Shown here in pieces: positions 1-9,737 of a stretch of DNA of 64,000 nucleotides. This DNA comes from JADZEM01 sp046328125. GTDB lineage: Bacteria > Chloroflexota > UBA6077 > JACCZL01. Position 1 is the stretch's first letter. Each line of letters opens with the position of its first letter. The position numbers were made by a program, and so were the translations under genes. Below the pieces are notes generated by a model. The model ran no database searches. It had not been told where the DNA came from and saw nothing but the letters and a program-made list of their open reading frames with translations. The stretch is taken from the NCBI GenBank assembly GCA_046328125.1, contig JAXLXF010000031.1, positions 1-64,000 on the forward strand. Reading direction: 5' to 3'.

Positions 1-3000
1 CACCTTCTCCCCGTGCCCCTCCAGATACTGCCCCGGCTGGATCGAGCCGCACGCGCCGACGGCCTCGCCCCGCAGCTCGACGGTCACCTCTCCATCGCGG
101 TTGCCAATCGTGATGGTCGGTGGCTGCCCGGAGCAGTCCACGCGCAGTACGTCGCCCTCGATCCGCTCGTCGTCGCGGCTGCCGGCGTTGCTGTGGGATC
201 GCTGCCACCGCTCCTGCTCGGTCAGCTTACGCGGCGTGTCATCCCGGTTCGCGCTCGACGTGCCAGCGTCGGGTGGCGAAGCGGCCGGCGCAAGCACGCT
301 GAGCGCCCCAACCCGCTCGAGCTCCTGGACGGTCCCCAGGTCGTCGGTCGCCTTCACCTCGACGCCGAACGTCTTGCCGCCGGCCGCTTCTTGCACCATC
401 AGCGGCAGCGTCAGGATCACGCTCTGGCCGGTCGGCCCGGAGCCCTGGGTCCGCGGACCGTTCAAGGTGACGAGCTTCGGCGCCCGCGCATCGGTCACCG
501 CGAACGTGTCGCCGGTCTCATCCCATCGGACCGCCCAGGCCACGCCACTCTCGTCGCGCAACTGGAGCTCCAGGCTGCGCAGCTGCCGCCAGACTCTCGG
601 CTGCGGTACCGCCCATTGCAGCACCAGCGTGACCGTCTGGCCGACGCTGGCGGTCTGCCCCAGCCCGCTCAGGCTGAACGTGCCGACCCCGCCGCCGACG
701 ACCCCGGTCCCGCCACCGACGAGCGTGGCCCAGCTGCCGCAGGCGTCGAAGACCTCCAGCGGCAGCGTCGTCGGGATAGTCAGGTTGGCCGAGCGCACGG
801 TGAACTGCTGGCTCGTCGCGTTGGCCGCCGGCGTGAAGGTAAACTCGCCGCTGCGCCCGCTCTGCCCCCCGATGTCCACCAGCGCGTTGGGCGCCGAGAC
901 ATGTGCGCTGGCCGCACCGTGGAACCGCAGCTCGCTCAACGGGCCGAAGCCGCGCGTCACCGTGACGTTGAGCCCGTTCTGGCCGCCGGGCGTCACTGCC
1001 ACCAGAACCGGCGGACGGGCCGAGCAGATGTCTTGCAGGCGTGTCTCGAACGCGCCGATGTCACAGCGCGCGCCGTTCGCGAGGTCGCCGTCCTGGGGCC
1101 GGGCGATGCCCCGCTGGTCCGCCGCCCCACAGGCGTTGCCGCCACTCCCTGGGGCGCTGGCGTTGCCGGCGTCGATGGCCGCGCTGCCGCCGAGCAGCGC
1201 CATTGTCGGCGTCGGGCCGCCGTTGTCCTGGAGCGGCCCGAGCTTCGGATCGCCGGTGCCGATGATGTCGCCGAGCGCCGCGCTGAAGCCACAGGTCGTC
1301 GCGGCGCCGAACTCCAGGTTGTTCCCTTGCGAGGTCAGTGTGCCAGCGCAGTTCGCGCCACCGCCGGTGGTCGCATTGTTGGCGACGATCGAGTTTGCGA
1401 TCGTGATGGTGCCGAGCGACCGGGTGATGCCCCCACCCGTCGCGGCGCTGTTCCCGGCGATCGTCACGTTGTTGAGGATGGTGGAGGTGACTCCGTTGTG
1501 GATGATGCCCCCACCGCTACCGCCTGCATTCGTCGCGGTATTGTTCGCGATGGTCGTATTGGTGATGGTGACGGTGATACCACCAGCGCCCCCGGAGATG
1601 CCGCCGCCGCCCGCCGCTGAGGTGGCGATGTTGCCGCTGACGGTGCTGTCCAAGATCGTCGTGCTCGCCCGCAGCAGCAAGCCACCGCCGTTTGTGGACT
1701 GATTCGCCTGGACGAGAACGCGTGTCAGCGTCAGCGGGCCATTGGCCTGGATGCCGCCGCCCCCGTCTCCGACGATATCGTTGCCGTTCCGGACGGTCAG
1801 GTCGCTGAGCGCGAGATTCCCGAGCGTCCCGCTGACAATGTGAAAGACGCGATCGATCCCGGTGGCCGTGGTCGGGCCGGCCTGGACGACCGTGGTGGCC
1901 GCGCCGCCGCCCACGATCCCGATCTCCTGGCGGACGTCCAGGTCGCCGGTCGCCGCGTTGTCCTCCCCCGTGCCCGTCACGGTCAGGGTGTAGGTCCCGG
2001 GCGGCAGGATGATCAGGTGCGGCCCGACCGTCGCGTTGGCGGTGACGATCGCGCCGCGCAGCGAACAGTCGTTCGCCGTCGCCGTGCAGGCCGTGCTCGC
2101 CGCCGAGTCGTCGGTCCGGTCGACGACGAGCACCGTGATCTCAAAGGCCCCGATGTCGCAGCGGGCGCCGTTCAGGCCGTCGCCATCCAGCGGCCGGGCG
2201 ACACCGCGTTGGTCGGCGGCCTCGCAGGTGGCACCACCACTGCCGGGGGTGCCACTGTTGCCGGCGTCGATTGCCGCGCTGCCCAGGCCGAGCCCGAGGG
2301 TCGAAGTCGGCCCACCGTTGTCCTGAAGCGGGCCGAGCTTCGGGTCCTGGGCCTGGAGATCTCCGGCCGCCCCGAAGCCGCAGGTATCGCCCCCGAACAC
2401 CAGATTGGTGCCCAGCGAAGTGAGACCCACGCTGAGGAGACAGTTCGGGCTCGAGCCGGTGGTGGTGTTGCTCGCCACGATCGTGTTGCCAACCCGCAGC
2501 GTCCCGGACGCCGACACGATGCCGCCACCCTGGGTCGCGGCGTTCCCGGCAATCGTCACGTTGTTCAGCGTGGTAGACGCCCCGTTGTTGACCAGCCCGC
2601 CGCCGATGCTGGCCGCCGCCGTGTTGCCGGTGATAGTGGTGTTGGCGATAGTGGCAGTCACACCGGCGCTGACGAAGATGCCACCGCCTGAGCTGGAGAT
2701 CGAGCGGTTGCCGCCGATCAGCGAGTCCCGGATGGTGGTGGTGGCCGCGAGCGCCAGCCCGCCGACGCCGGGCGACTCGCTGTCGAGGATCGCGACCCGG
2801 GCGAGCGTGAGTGGCCCGTTCGCGTTGATGGCGCCGCCAACCCCGCTGGTGAGCCTGCCGTTGCGGACGGTCAGGTCGCGCAGGTCCAGGCTACCGAGCC
2901 CACCGTTGGCGATGACGTCGAAGACGCGGTCGATGCCGGCGGCGGTCGTCGGCCCGGCCTGGACGGTCGTAGACCGGGCGCCGCTCCCCTCGACGACGAT

Positions 3001-4404
3001 CGCCCGGCGGACGTCCAGATCGCCGGTGGCGGCGTTCTCCTCGCCCTGGCCGGCGATGGTCAGCGTGTAGATCCCGTGGGGCAGGATGATCCGCCCACCG
3101 CTCCCGTTGGCGGCGACGACCGCGCCACGCAGCGAGCAGTCGTTGGGCGCGCTGGTGCACGCCGTCGCCGACGCGGAGTCGTCGATGCGATCGACGACGA
3201 GCGCCCCGGCCGCCGCCACCTCGAACGCCCCGATGTCGCAGCGTCCTCCGCCGGCGCCGTCGCCGTCTTCCAGCCGGGGCACACCGCGCTGATCCCTGGC
3301 CGCGCAGGTGGCGCCACCCGTCCCCGGCGTCCCGCTGTTGCCGGCGTCGATCGCGGCGCTGCCGGCGCCTAATGCCATCGTCGGGGTCGGACCGCCGTTG
3401 TTCTGGAGGGGTCCCAGGAGCGGGTCCCCAGTGTTCACGACGTCGCCGTTCGCCACACTGAAGCTGCAGGTGTTCGTGCTGCCAAACGCCAGGTTGTTGC
3501 CCTGAGACACCAGTGTGCCGATACAGTTTGGCGTTCCGACCGAGCCGGTATTGTTCGCGACGATCGAATTCTGCAACGTCACGGTGCCAACCGAGCGCGA
3601 GACACCACCACCGTTCGGCGCCGAGTTGCCGGCGATGGTGACGTTGTTCAAGATCGTCGTCGTGGCCGTGCCCTGGGCGATACCGCCGCCGTTCGCCCCG
3701 CCCGCTGAGGCGGTGTTGTTCGCGATGGTGGTGCCCGTGATGGTGACGGTGACGCCACCGGCGGCCATCTGGATGCCGCCACCCCCAGCCACGGCCGTTG
3801 CCGTGTTCCCACTGATGGCACTGTCGCGAATGGTGGTGTCGTCGCGCAGCGTGAGGCCGCCGCCAGCGCCTGCCTGGTTCGCCAGGATATGCACCCGCTC
3901 CAGGGTCAGCGGACCGTTCGCCTGAATGCCTCCGCCATTGTCGCCAGTGACGTTTCCGTGCTGGACCGTCAGGTCGCGCAGCGTCAGCCGGCCGGCGCCG
4001 GCGTTGTCGAGGACGTGGAAGACGCGATCGATCCCAGTCACTGTGGTCGGGCCGGCCTCGACGAAGGTGGTCGGCGCGCCGGCCCCGACGATCGTGATAT
4101 CGCGCCGGATGTCCAGGTCACCGGTCGCCGCGTTGTCCTCGCTGATGCCGGCGATGGTCAGCGTGTAGGTGCCGGCCGGGAGGTCGATCGTGTGCGACCC
4201 GGCGAGCGCGTTCAACTTGACGATCGCGCCGCGCAACGAGCAGTCGTTCGGAGCGGGCGTGCACGCCTGAAAGCCGACCGCCGCCGTGTCGGTCGTCGTG
4301 TCTACGTCGACCGTGACCGCCAGGGCGGCCTCCACCAGGCCGAACAGGCCCGCCAGCGCACCAGCGCCGCTCACCACGATCCGCCGCCACCCGCCCAAGC
4401 ACAC
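1..4404 (-). CDS. Secreted CSLREA/choice-of-anchor Q repeat protein, 3' end beyond the window
   Basis: One minus-strand frame stays open for about 1,468 codons and runs off the left edge. I place the start at the GTG at 4404, followed by WRR and a hydrophobic stretch typical of a signal peptide; a second GTG at 4455 is possible. Three tandem units of roughly 360 residues follow. Each begins with a DCSLRGAI/V box (near 4240, 3130 and 2060), continues with parallel-beta-helix-like repeats rich in GGGI and TIANNT, and ends in GGPTPT...GSAAIDAGN...DQRG...CDIGAFE. These are the marks of CSLREA and choice-of-anchor Q surface proteins. After the third unit, about 1030-700, comes a module ending in VFDACGSWATLVG, which is shared with the NHL protein at 21396-23195. 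Probably exported and surface exposed; the ligand is unknown. Confidence 0.85.
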   Translation of the reverse strand, partial: MCLGGWRRIVVSGAGALAGLFGLVEAALAVTVDVDTTTDTAAVGFQACTPAPNDCSLRGAIVKLNALAGSHTIDLPAGTYTLTIAGISEDNAATGDLDIRRDITIVGAGAPTTFVEAGPTTVTGIDRVFHVLDNAGAGRLTLRDLTVQHGNVTGDNGGGIQANGPLTLERVHILANQAGAGGGLTLRDDTTIRDSAISGNTATAVAGGGGIQMAAGGVTVTITGTTIANNTASAGGANGGGIAQGTATTTILNNVTIAGNSAPNGGGVSRSVGTVTLQNSIVANNTGSVGTPNCIGTLVSQGNNLAFGSTNTCSFSVANGDVVNTGDPLLGPLQNNGGPTPTMALGAGSAAIDAGNSGTPGTGGATCAARDQRGVPRLEDGDGAGGGRCDIGAFEVAAAGALVVDRIDDSASATACTSAPNDCSLRGAVVAANGSGGRIILPHGIYTLTIAGQGEENAATGDLDVRRAIVVEGSGARSTTVQAGPTTAAGIDRVFDVIANGGLGSLDLRDLTVRNGRLTSGVGGAINANGPLTLARVAILDSESPGVGGLALAATTTIRDSLIGGNRSISSSGGGIFVSAGVTATIANTTITGNTAAASIGGGLVNNGASTTLNNVTIAGNAATQGGGIVSASGTLRVGNTIVASNTTTGSSPNCLLSVGLTSLGTNLVFGGDTCGFGAAGDLQAQDPKLGPLQDNGGPTSTLGLGLGSAAIDAGNSGTPGSGGATCEAADQRGVARPLDGDGLNGARCDIGAFEITVLVVDRTDDSAASTACTATANDCSLRGAIVTANATVGPHLIILPPGTYTLTVTGTGEDNAATGDLDVRQEIGIVGGGAATTVVQAGPTTATGIDRVFHIVSGTLGNLALSDLTVRNGNDIVGDGGGGIQANGPLTLTRVLVQANQSTNGGGLLLRASTTILDSTVSGNIATSAAGGGGISGGAGGITVTITNTTIANNTATNAGGSGGGIIHNGVTSTILNNVTIAGNSAATGGGITRSLGTITIANSIVANNATTGGGANCAGTLTSQGNNLEFGAATTCGFSAALGDIIGTGDPKLGPLQDNGGPTPTMALLGGSAAIDAGNASAPGSGGNACGAADQRGIARPQDGDLANGARCDIGAFETRLQDICSARPPVLVAVTPGGQNGLNVTVTRGFGPLSELRFHGAASAHVSAPNALVDIGGQSGRSGEFTFTPAANATSQQFTVRSANLTIPTTLPLEVFDACGSWATLVGGGTGVVGGGVGTFSLSGLGQTASVGQTVTLVLQWAVPQPRVWRQLRSLELQLRDESGVAWAVRWDETGDTFAVTDARAPKLVTLNGPRTQGSGPTGQSVILTLPLMVQEAAGGKTFGVEVKATDDLGTVQELERVGALSVLAPAASPPDAGTSSANRDDTPRKLTEQERWQRSHSNAGSRDDERIEGDVLRVDCSGQPPTITIGNRDGEVTVELRGEAVGACGSIQPGQYLEGHGEKV

Positions 4405-4556
4405 GCCTCGCCACTCCGTGGGCTTCGATGCCCGCGAAGGTCTCGTCCAGGTCACACACCGGAAAGTCCCGGCGCCCCGACGTAGCTGAGTCTAGGGGCG
4501 CCGAGCGCGCATGACAACCGTGAGATCCACAGTATTTGCCGGTCGGGGTCTCCCGG
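4405..4556. other. Short intergenic gap, no gene seen
   Basis: This gap separates two minus-strand genes. The frame of the upstream secreted-protein gene is closed here by a TAG at 4492-4494, so that protein cannot start further out. I see no convincing promoter or terminator. Confidence 0.5.
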
Positions 4557-5654
4557 TCAGGGACCAGGAGCGGGTCGTCCGAAGCGATTGGCAAGGGTCC
4601 GCGAGGTCAGGTCGTAAAGGGTCTCGTGGCCGTGGAAGAAGCGGTCCAGCTCGTCCACCATCAGCGAGAAGAAGCGTCCTCGGCCATCTCGGGTCTGGCT
4701 GGAGATGTGCGGCGTCAGGAACACGTTGGGCAGGCTCCGGATCGGGCTGTCGCCGGGGATCGGCTCCGGGTCCCAGACGTCGAACGCGCCGGTGATGTCG
4801 CCCCGCTGAAGCCGAGCAATCGTGGCGTCAGGGTCGAAAATCGGGCCTCGGGAGACGTTGACCAGCGCCGAGCCGGGCCGGATCAGGTCGAGCTCGCGGG
4901 CGCCGACCATCCGGCGGGTGGCTGGCGTGATCGGCGCGACACAGACGATCACGTCGGACTCGGCCATGATCGCGTCGAGGTTGGTCAGCCGCACCCCGAG
5001 CACGTCCGCGACTTCTTTCGGGACGTACGGGTCGTGGGCCTGGATCTGGCAGCGGAATGGCTCCAGGAGCTGCACCAGCCGCCGCCCGATGATCCCAAGC
5101 CCGATCAACCCGACCCGCTTGCCGGTCAGCTCGAACCGCTCGAACGTGCCAGGCTCCGGGGCACGGTTGCCGCGCCGCTCGGGCCAGCCGCCGGCCGCGA
5201 GCTGACGGAACACCTCGCTGGAGTTGCGGACGGCGTTGAGCATCATCCCGAGCGCCCACTCCGAGACGCCGTACGAGGAGCCGTTGGTGGTGTCCACCAC
5301 GCGCACGCCGCGCGCCAGGGCCGCTTCCACGTCGATGCGGGCGGCGAAGCGGTCGCCCTCCAGCTCGCCGATGATCCGAAGCTGTGGGGCGGCATCCAGG
5401 ATCTCGGTCGAGACGCGCGGGCTGCCGTGACAGACCACGAGCGCGGCGACGCTCGCCACACGGGAGGCCACCAACGCCGTAGCAGCCGGGTCGTCTGGGA
5501 CTTCGGTCCAGAGGGTCCGGTCGAACGGGACGCCACACTCCAGCCAGTCGAAGTCGGCGAACCGCTTCAGACGGTCCAGGTCTGCCGGCAGCAGCATCCG
5601 CTCGCGGACGTCGGCGGTCGAGACCAGCAGAACGATTGGGCGGGCGTCAGGCAT
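4557..5654 (-). CDS. D-2-hydroxyacid dehydrogenase (NAD-binding)
   Basis: 365-residue member of the D-isomer-specific 2-hydroxyacid dehydrogenase family, which interconverts 2-keto and 2-hydroxy acids with NAD(P)H. The Rossmann motif GLIGLGIIG lies near residue 165. The substrate-loop Arg sits in NVSRGPIFD, the acidic relay in WDPEP, and the catalytic His in LTPHIS. The start chosen is the ATG at 5654 (MPDARPIVLL). A longer reading starting at 5753 would translate one arm of a 44-bp perfect inverted repeat and is therefore unlikely. It lies downstream of, and on the same strand as, the substrate-binding lipoprotein gene, so a role in catabolism of the imported compound is possible. The exact substrate cannot be read from sequence. 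Confidence 0.88.
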   Translation of the reverse strand: MPDARPIVLLVSTADVRERMLLPADLDRLKRFADFDWLECGVPFDRTLWTEVPDDPAATALVASRVASVAALVVCHGSPRVSTEILDAAPQLRIIGELEGDRFAARIDVEAALARGVRVVDTTNGSSYGVSEWALGMMLNAVRNSSEVFRQLAAGGWPERRGNRAPEPGTFERFELTGKRVGLIGLGIIGRRLVQLLEPFRCQIQAHDPYVPKEVADVLGVRLTNLDAIMAESDVIVCVAPITPATRRMVGARELDLIRPGSALVNVSRGPIFDPDATIARLQRGDITGAFDVWDPEPIPGDSPIRSLPNVFLTPHISSQTRDGRGRFFSLMVDELDRFFHGHETLYDLTSRTLANRFGRPAPGP

Positions 5655-5679
5655 CGTTACACCTACGGCAGCCGGGAGA

Positions 5680-5777
5680 CCCCACCCCCCGACCCCCTCC
5701 CCATTGCGATGGAGAGGGGAGACAGGCTTGAACGTCTCCCCTCTCCATCGCAATGGGGAGGGGGTCGGGGGGTGGGG
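5680..5777. repeat. 44-bp perfect inverted repeat (C-rich palindrome family)
   Basis: Arms 5680-5723 and 5734-5777 are exact reverse complements around a 10-nt loop. Each arm contains a run like CCCCCCGACCCCCTCCCC. It sits between two minus-strand genes. Related palindromes occur at 14201-14298 and, degraded, at 49380-49437. It could act as a transcript-stabilising or processing hairpin; there is no U-tract, so it is not a classic terminator. Confidence 0.9.
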
Positions 5778-5786
5778 CTTCCTCGG

Positions 5787-7574
5787 CTACTTCACCGGCT
5801 TGATCTTGTGGATGATCAGCCGCCACGCCTCCCATGGCGGGTACGGGGCCACGTACGGATCCTCGGCGCTGGGCCAGCCGGTCCAGTACGTGTAGTTGAA
5901 CGTGACGACGTGGAGCTCTTCGGTGAGCATGATCTCGGGCATGTCTTGTAAGTAGATGTCCAGCGCGCGCGCCGCGAGATCCATGTACTTCGGGTCGTCA
6001 GGCTTGCCGGTCGGCATCGCTTCCATCTGGTCGATCAGCTTGTCGTACTCGGGATTGCTGTACCGCGAGGAGAGCGATCCACCAAACGGTACTTTCTCGC
6101 CCACCGGGCGGCCCCACTTGCTGTGCAGATCCTTGAGCGTCTCGTACGGCTCCGAGAGGCTGCCGCAGTGGACGCCGAAACTGGTGTCAGCCTTGCCGAC
6201 GAGCTGGTCTTCGAGCAGTGCCGTAGCGCCCGGCGGCTCGACGACCTCGGTAGCGTCGAAGCCGGCTTTCTTCAACTGGGCGGCCACCGGCGGCGCAATT
6301 GGTGCGAAGAACTGCGTGCCTCGGACCGGCACTTTGAGCGTCTGGCCGCCCTTCTCCCAGAGCCCTTGCGCGTTCTTGGCGTAGCCGGCCGCCTTCATGT
6401 TCTCGTCGACTTTGGCCTGGCTCGGGGTGGCGCGGTCGTATTTGTCGAGCAAGTCCTTGAGCGGCCCGCTCTTGATCCAGCGATTCGCCATGTAGGCCGA
6501 GAACGGCGCCACGATCGGGTAGTTCGCGTTCTGGTAGCCGAGCGTCGAGATCTCCTGGCGATTGATCGCGTAGTTGATCGCGATCCGAACGCTCTTGTTG
6601 TTCCACGGCTCCTTGGCGTGATTGAAGATGAAGACGTAGCCGCAGCCGTCGGGCGCGCCCCAGACCGGCCCCTGCTTGTTCCACGACTTGAGGTTCGGGT
6701 TCTTCTCGATGGCCGCCGTGAACGTCGCCGGCTGCAGCGGGTTGCCGCTGTCAGCCTTGTTGCCAATGTACAGCTGCGCTGTCGACTCGTCCGACGCGCC
6801 AGGCACCAGGATGATCCGCTGCGGAGCGGGCAGCGCCATGAAGCCGGTCTTCGCGCCCCACCAGTCGTCGCGGCGGTCGAACACCTGCTGCTGGGCGCTC
6901 GACGCGACCATCTTGTAGGCGCCCGTCCCGATCGGCCAGCCCTTCGCAAGGTCGAAGTTGGTGAACGTCTTGGGATCTTTGTCCTTCCAGATGTGGGCCG
7001 GCAGGATCACCTGATGGTTCTCGTGGCCGAGCGCGAGGTACAGCTGGAAGAAGCGCGGACCGGGCTTGTTCAGGTTGATGACCGCCGTCTGCGGGTCCGG
7101 CGCGTCAACGCCCTTCAGCCACTCCTTGTAGATGCTGGAGTAGAGCAGGTCCGGAGCGTTGTCACGCAGCATCTCCAGAGTGTACTTGACGTCCGCCGAC
7201 GTGAACGCCTGCCCGTCTGACCACGTCACACCCTGACGCAGCTTCACGGTGATGACGGTGTAGTTGTCGTTGTACTTGAAGCTCTCGGCCTGCCACGGGA
7301 TGATCTCGCCCGTGTTCAGGTTGGTGTACATCAGCGCTTCGTAGATCGTCTTGTCGCCAGACTCGCGCTGATGGTTGTAGGCACCTGAGAGGTAGATGTT
7401 GTAGTTCTCAGGGTTACGGATCTCGGGAATCGTGCCCCACGGCGTGATGACCAGGGTCCGCTCACGCGGGACGTCCCCACCGCCCAGGCCGGGGATGTAC
7501 GAGCACGAGCCCGTCAGCAGTCCGAGAACGACCAGGCACGACAGAACAGCCTGTCTCAGAGCGACCTTGCGCAT
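5787..7574 (-). CDS. ABC transporter substrate-binding lipoprotein, family 5 (peptide/nickel/opine type)
   Basis: 595-residue extracytoplasmic solute receptor. The N-terminus MRKVALRQ plus a hydrophobic stretch and the lipobox LLTGSC (Cys about residue 24) indicate a lipoprotein anchored to the membrane exterior. SBP_bac_5 features follow: YEALMYTNLNTGEIIPW, LRQGVTWSDGQAFTSADVKY near residue 120, and a long two-lobed C-terminal part. It is transcribed away from the permease operon starting at 7738, leaving about 160 bp for divergent promoters. Having the receptor divergent from its permeases is less usual than a receptor-first operon. The ligand could be a peptide, opine or glycoside-like molecule. 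The downstream catabolic genes favour a sugar-acid derivative, but this is inference. Confidence 0.93.
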   Translation of the reverse strand: MRKVALRQAVLSCLVVLGLLTGSCSYIPGLGGGDVPRERTLVITPWGTIPEIRNPENYNIYLSGAYNHQRESGDKTIYEALMYTNLNTGEIIPWQAESFKYNDNYTVITVKLRQGVTWSDGQAFTSADVKYTLEMLRDNAPDLLYSSIYKEWLKGVDAPDPQTAVINLNKPGPRFFQLYLALGHENHQVILPAHIWKDKDPKTFTNFDLAKGWPIGTGAYKMVASSAQQQVFDRRDDWWGAKTGFMALPAPQRIILVPGASDESTAQLYIGNKADSGNPLQPATFTAAIEKNPNLKSWNKQGPVWGAPDGCGYVFIFNHAKEPWNNKSVRIAINYAINRQEISTLGYQNANYPIVAPFSAYMANRWIKSGPLKDLLDKYDRATPSQAKVDENMKAAGYAKNAQGLWEKGGQTLKVPVRGTQFFAPIAPPVAAQLKKAGFDATEVVEPPGATALLEDQLVGKADTSFGVHCGSLSEPYETLKDLHSKWGRPVGEKVPFGGSLSSRYSNPEYDKLIDQMEAMPTGKPDDPKYMDLAARALDIYLQDMPEIMLTEELHVVTFNYTYWTGWPSAEDPYVAPYPPWEAWRLIIHKIKPVK

Positions 7575-7737
7575 TGGCTCTCTCCCACGCCGGCGTGGTT
7601 TGCCCGGCCGCTAGCGTAGCAGCCCTGCCGCCGCTCGGCAAGGGGATTGTGGACAGTCGACTCTCGACCCGCCGTTCTCGGGGCTGTGCTAAGCTTGCCC
7701 CCAGGATCTGCCACGAGGCTGTGGGGGAGTGTCGCCG

Positions 7738-8739
7738 ATGCCGATCGGCTACCTGCTCGGACGGACAGCGCAGCTGCTGCCGATCGTGTTCATCGCGGTC
7801 ACGGTCAACTTCATGATTCCGCGCCTGATCCCAGGCGACCCGATCGAGGCGGCGCTCCAGACGCGGATCGCGATGACCGGCAGCATCGACGCCAACGTCG
7901 CCGAGATCGCGGCGATCTATCGGGCCAAGTTCGGGCTGGACAAGCCGGTCTGGCAGCAGTACCTGAACTACTGGGCGGACATTCTCCAGCTGAACCTGGG
8001 CGTCTCGCTGGCCGACTTCCCCCAGCCGGTCATCTCGAAGGTCCGCTCGGCGCTGCCGTGGACGCTCGGGCTGCTCGGCGTCTCGACGGTGATGGCGTTC
8101 AGCATCGGCACGGTGCTCGGCGCGTTGGCGGCGTGGCCTCGGGCGCCACGGTTCGTGCGGGCGCTGCTGCCGCCGTTCATGCTGATGTCGGCGGTGCCGT
8201 TCTTCCTGCTGGCGATCTTGCTGATGTCGCTGTTCGCCGTCGAGCTGCGGGTGTTCCCGCCGGGCGGCGGCTTCGACCCGATCGTGATGATCCGCTTCAA
8301 CCTCGGCTCGATCCTCGACATCGTCTACCACGCGATCCTGCCGTCGATGTCGCTGGTGCTGGGTGGAATCGGGGCCTGGGCGCTCGGGATGCGCGCGATG
8401 ATGGTGACGACACTCGGCGAGGACTACATCACGTTCGCCGAGGCGAAAGGGCTGCCACCCAGGCGGATCTTCCTCTGGTACGGGCTGAGGAACGCGCTGC
8501 TGCCCCAGGTCACCCACCTCGCCATCGCGCTCGGCTCGACCCTGTCAGGCGCGGTGCTGGTGGAGGCGATGTTCAGCTACCCCGGCCTGGGCGGGCTGTT
8601 GTTCGGGGCCATCGCCGGCAAGGACTATTTCGTGATCCAGGGCATCGTGCTGATGCTCATCATCTCGCTGGCCCTGGCCCTGTTGATCGTCGATCTGGTC
8701 TATCCGTGGGTCGATCCCAGGATCAGGTACCAGAAATGA
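7738..8739 (+). CDS. ABC transporter permease, DppB type
   Basis: 333-residue inner-membrane permease of the dipeptide/oligopeptide (BPD) family, first gene of the importer operon. The N-terminal segment LPIVFIAVTVNFMIPRLIPGDP is typical of DppB. Six hydrophobic segments and the cytoplasmic EAA loop near residue 235 (FAEAKGLPPRRIFLWYGLRN) are visible. A GGGGGAG Shine-Dalgarno ends 8 bases before the ATG at 7738, so I prefer that to the in-frame GTG at 7729. Its stop overlaps the next start as ATGA (8736-8739), which indicates translational coupling. Confidence 0.93.
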   Translation: MPIGYLLGRTAQLLPIVFIAVTVNFMIPRLIPGDPIEAALQTRIAMTGSIDANVAEIAAIYRAKFGLDKPVWQQYLNYWADILQLNLGVSLADFPQPVISKVRSALPWTLGLLGVSTVMAFSIGTVLGALAAWPRAPRFVRALLPPFMLMSAVPFFLLAILLMSLFAVELRVFPPGGGFDPIVMIRFNLGSILDIVYHAILPSMSLVLGGIGAWALGMRAMMVTTLGEDYITFAEAKGLPPRRIFLWYGLRNALLPQVTHLAIALGSTLSGAVLVEAMFSYPGLGGLLFGAIAGKDYFVIQGIVLMLIISLALALLIVDLVYPWVDPRIRYQK

Positions 8740-9737
8740 GCGCGACAGGAGCGGACCTTACCCCCCCAACCGACGCGGAGCGAGCGGGTGCGGAGCACGG
8801 AGGCGCGATGAATCGCGCCCCTACCAGGCAGGATCCCCTGGTAGAGGCGCGATTCATCGCGCCCCCGGGGTCGGCTCGCTCCACCAACTGGCTCGTGGAC
8901 TTCATTCGGAGCCCCCGCTGGAGCGCCAGCCTGGTCGTCGGCATCGCGATCCTGCTGACGGTGCTGGTCGCCAGTGTGGTCGGCTCGCTCGTGGTGAACC
9001 CGGCCGATGGGATCGTCGGGGCGGTGCCGCCCTCGCAGCGGCCGTCCGCTCGGCACCTGCTCGGGACCGACTCGCAGGGCCGAGACATGCTCACCATCAT
9101 GGTCAAGGGGACGCCGCAGACGCTCCGGATCGGGCTGATCGCCGGGGTGGTGGGGGTGAGCATCGGGCTGGTGCTCGGGCTGATCTCGGGGTACTTCGGC
9201 GGGGTGGTGGACACCGTGATCCGGCTGATCTCGGACTCGCTGATGACGGTGCCGGGCATCGCGGTGCTGCTGGTGATCGCGGTCAACGTCGGGCAGATGA
9301 CCGTCGAGCTGATGGGCCTGACGGTGGCGGTGCTCTCCTGGATGTACCCGACCCGCTCGATCCGCTCGCAGGTGCTCTCGATCCGCGAGCGCCCCTACAT
9401 CGCGGTCGCGCGGGCGAACGGCGCCAGCGAGCTCCAGGTGGTGTTCCAGGAGATCATGCCAAATCTCTTACCGTTCATCGCGGCCAGCTTCATCGCGGCG
9501 GTCAACTCGGCGATGCTGGCCTCGATTGGCCTGGAGGCGCTTGGATTGGGCGCCAACGACGTCCACACCCTCGGCACGACGATCTTCTGGGCCCAGAAGT
9601 ACAGCGCGGTCCTGCGCGGGCAGTGGTGGTGGTTCGGGCCGCCGATTGCGACCATCGCGATCATCTTCATCGGGATGTTCTTCGTCTCGGTGGGCGTGGA
9701 CCGGTTCGCGAACCCGCGCCTGCGGCAGCAGACATGA
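8736..9737 (+). CDS. ABC transporter permease, DppC type, with palindromic element in the N-terminus
   Basis: 333-residue second permease subunit. Start is the ATG in the ATGA overlap with the upstream gene. Residues about 23-45 (GGAMNRAPTRQ ... EARFIAPPG) are encoded by a 60-bp palindromic repeat, just before the normal DppC beginning (WLVDFIRSPRWSASLVVG and the first membrane helix). The periplasmic segment HLLGTDSQGRDMLTIMVKG and the EAA loop VARANGASELQVVFQEIMP are classical for DppC. The repeat-encoded peptide has no counterpart in the family; either it is tolerated in the cytoplasmic tail, or translation starts at the ATG inside the repeat. The stop overlaps the next start (ATGA, 9734-9737). 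Confidence 0.92.
   Translation: MSATGADLTPPTDAERAGAEHGGAMNRAPTRQDPLVEARFIAPPGSARSTNWLVDFIRSPRWSASLVVGIAILLTVLVASVVGSLVVNPADGIVGAVPPSQRPSARHLLGTDSQGRDMLTIMVKGTPQTLRIGLIAGVVGVSIGLVLGLISGYFGGVVDTVIRLISDSLMTVPGIAVLLVIAVNVGQMTVELMGLTVAVLSWMYPTRSIRSQVLSIRERPYIAVARANGASELQVVFQEIMPNLLPFIAASFIAAVNSAMLASIGLEALGLGANDVHTLGTTIFWAQKYSAVLRGQWWWFGPPIATIAIIFIGMFFVSVGVDRFANPRLRQQT
8802..8865. repeat. Palindromic element, family A copy 1 (inside a CDS)
   Basis: Left part GGCGCGATGAATCGCGCC and right part GGCGCGATTCATCGCGCC flank a short variable spacer that itself pairs (CTACCAGG / CCTGGTAG). Each half is also self-complementary. It is read through in frame by the DppC-type permease gene. Confidence 0.9.

Noticed and set aside
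13..1702. Two overlapping plus-strand frames of over 530 codons at the left edge
   Set aside because: They are shadows of the minus-strand repeat protein, which has signal peptide, repeats and known motifs.
5655..5753. 33-codon N-terminal extension of the hydroxyacid dehydrogenase
   Set aside because: It translates an arm of the 44-bp inverted repeat and has no counterpart in the family.
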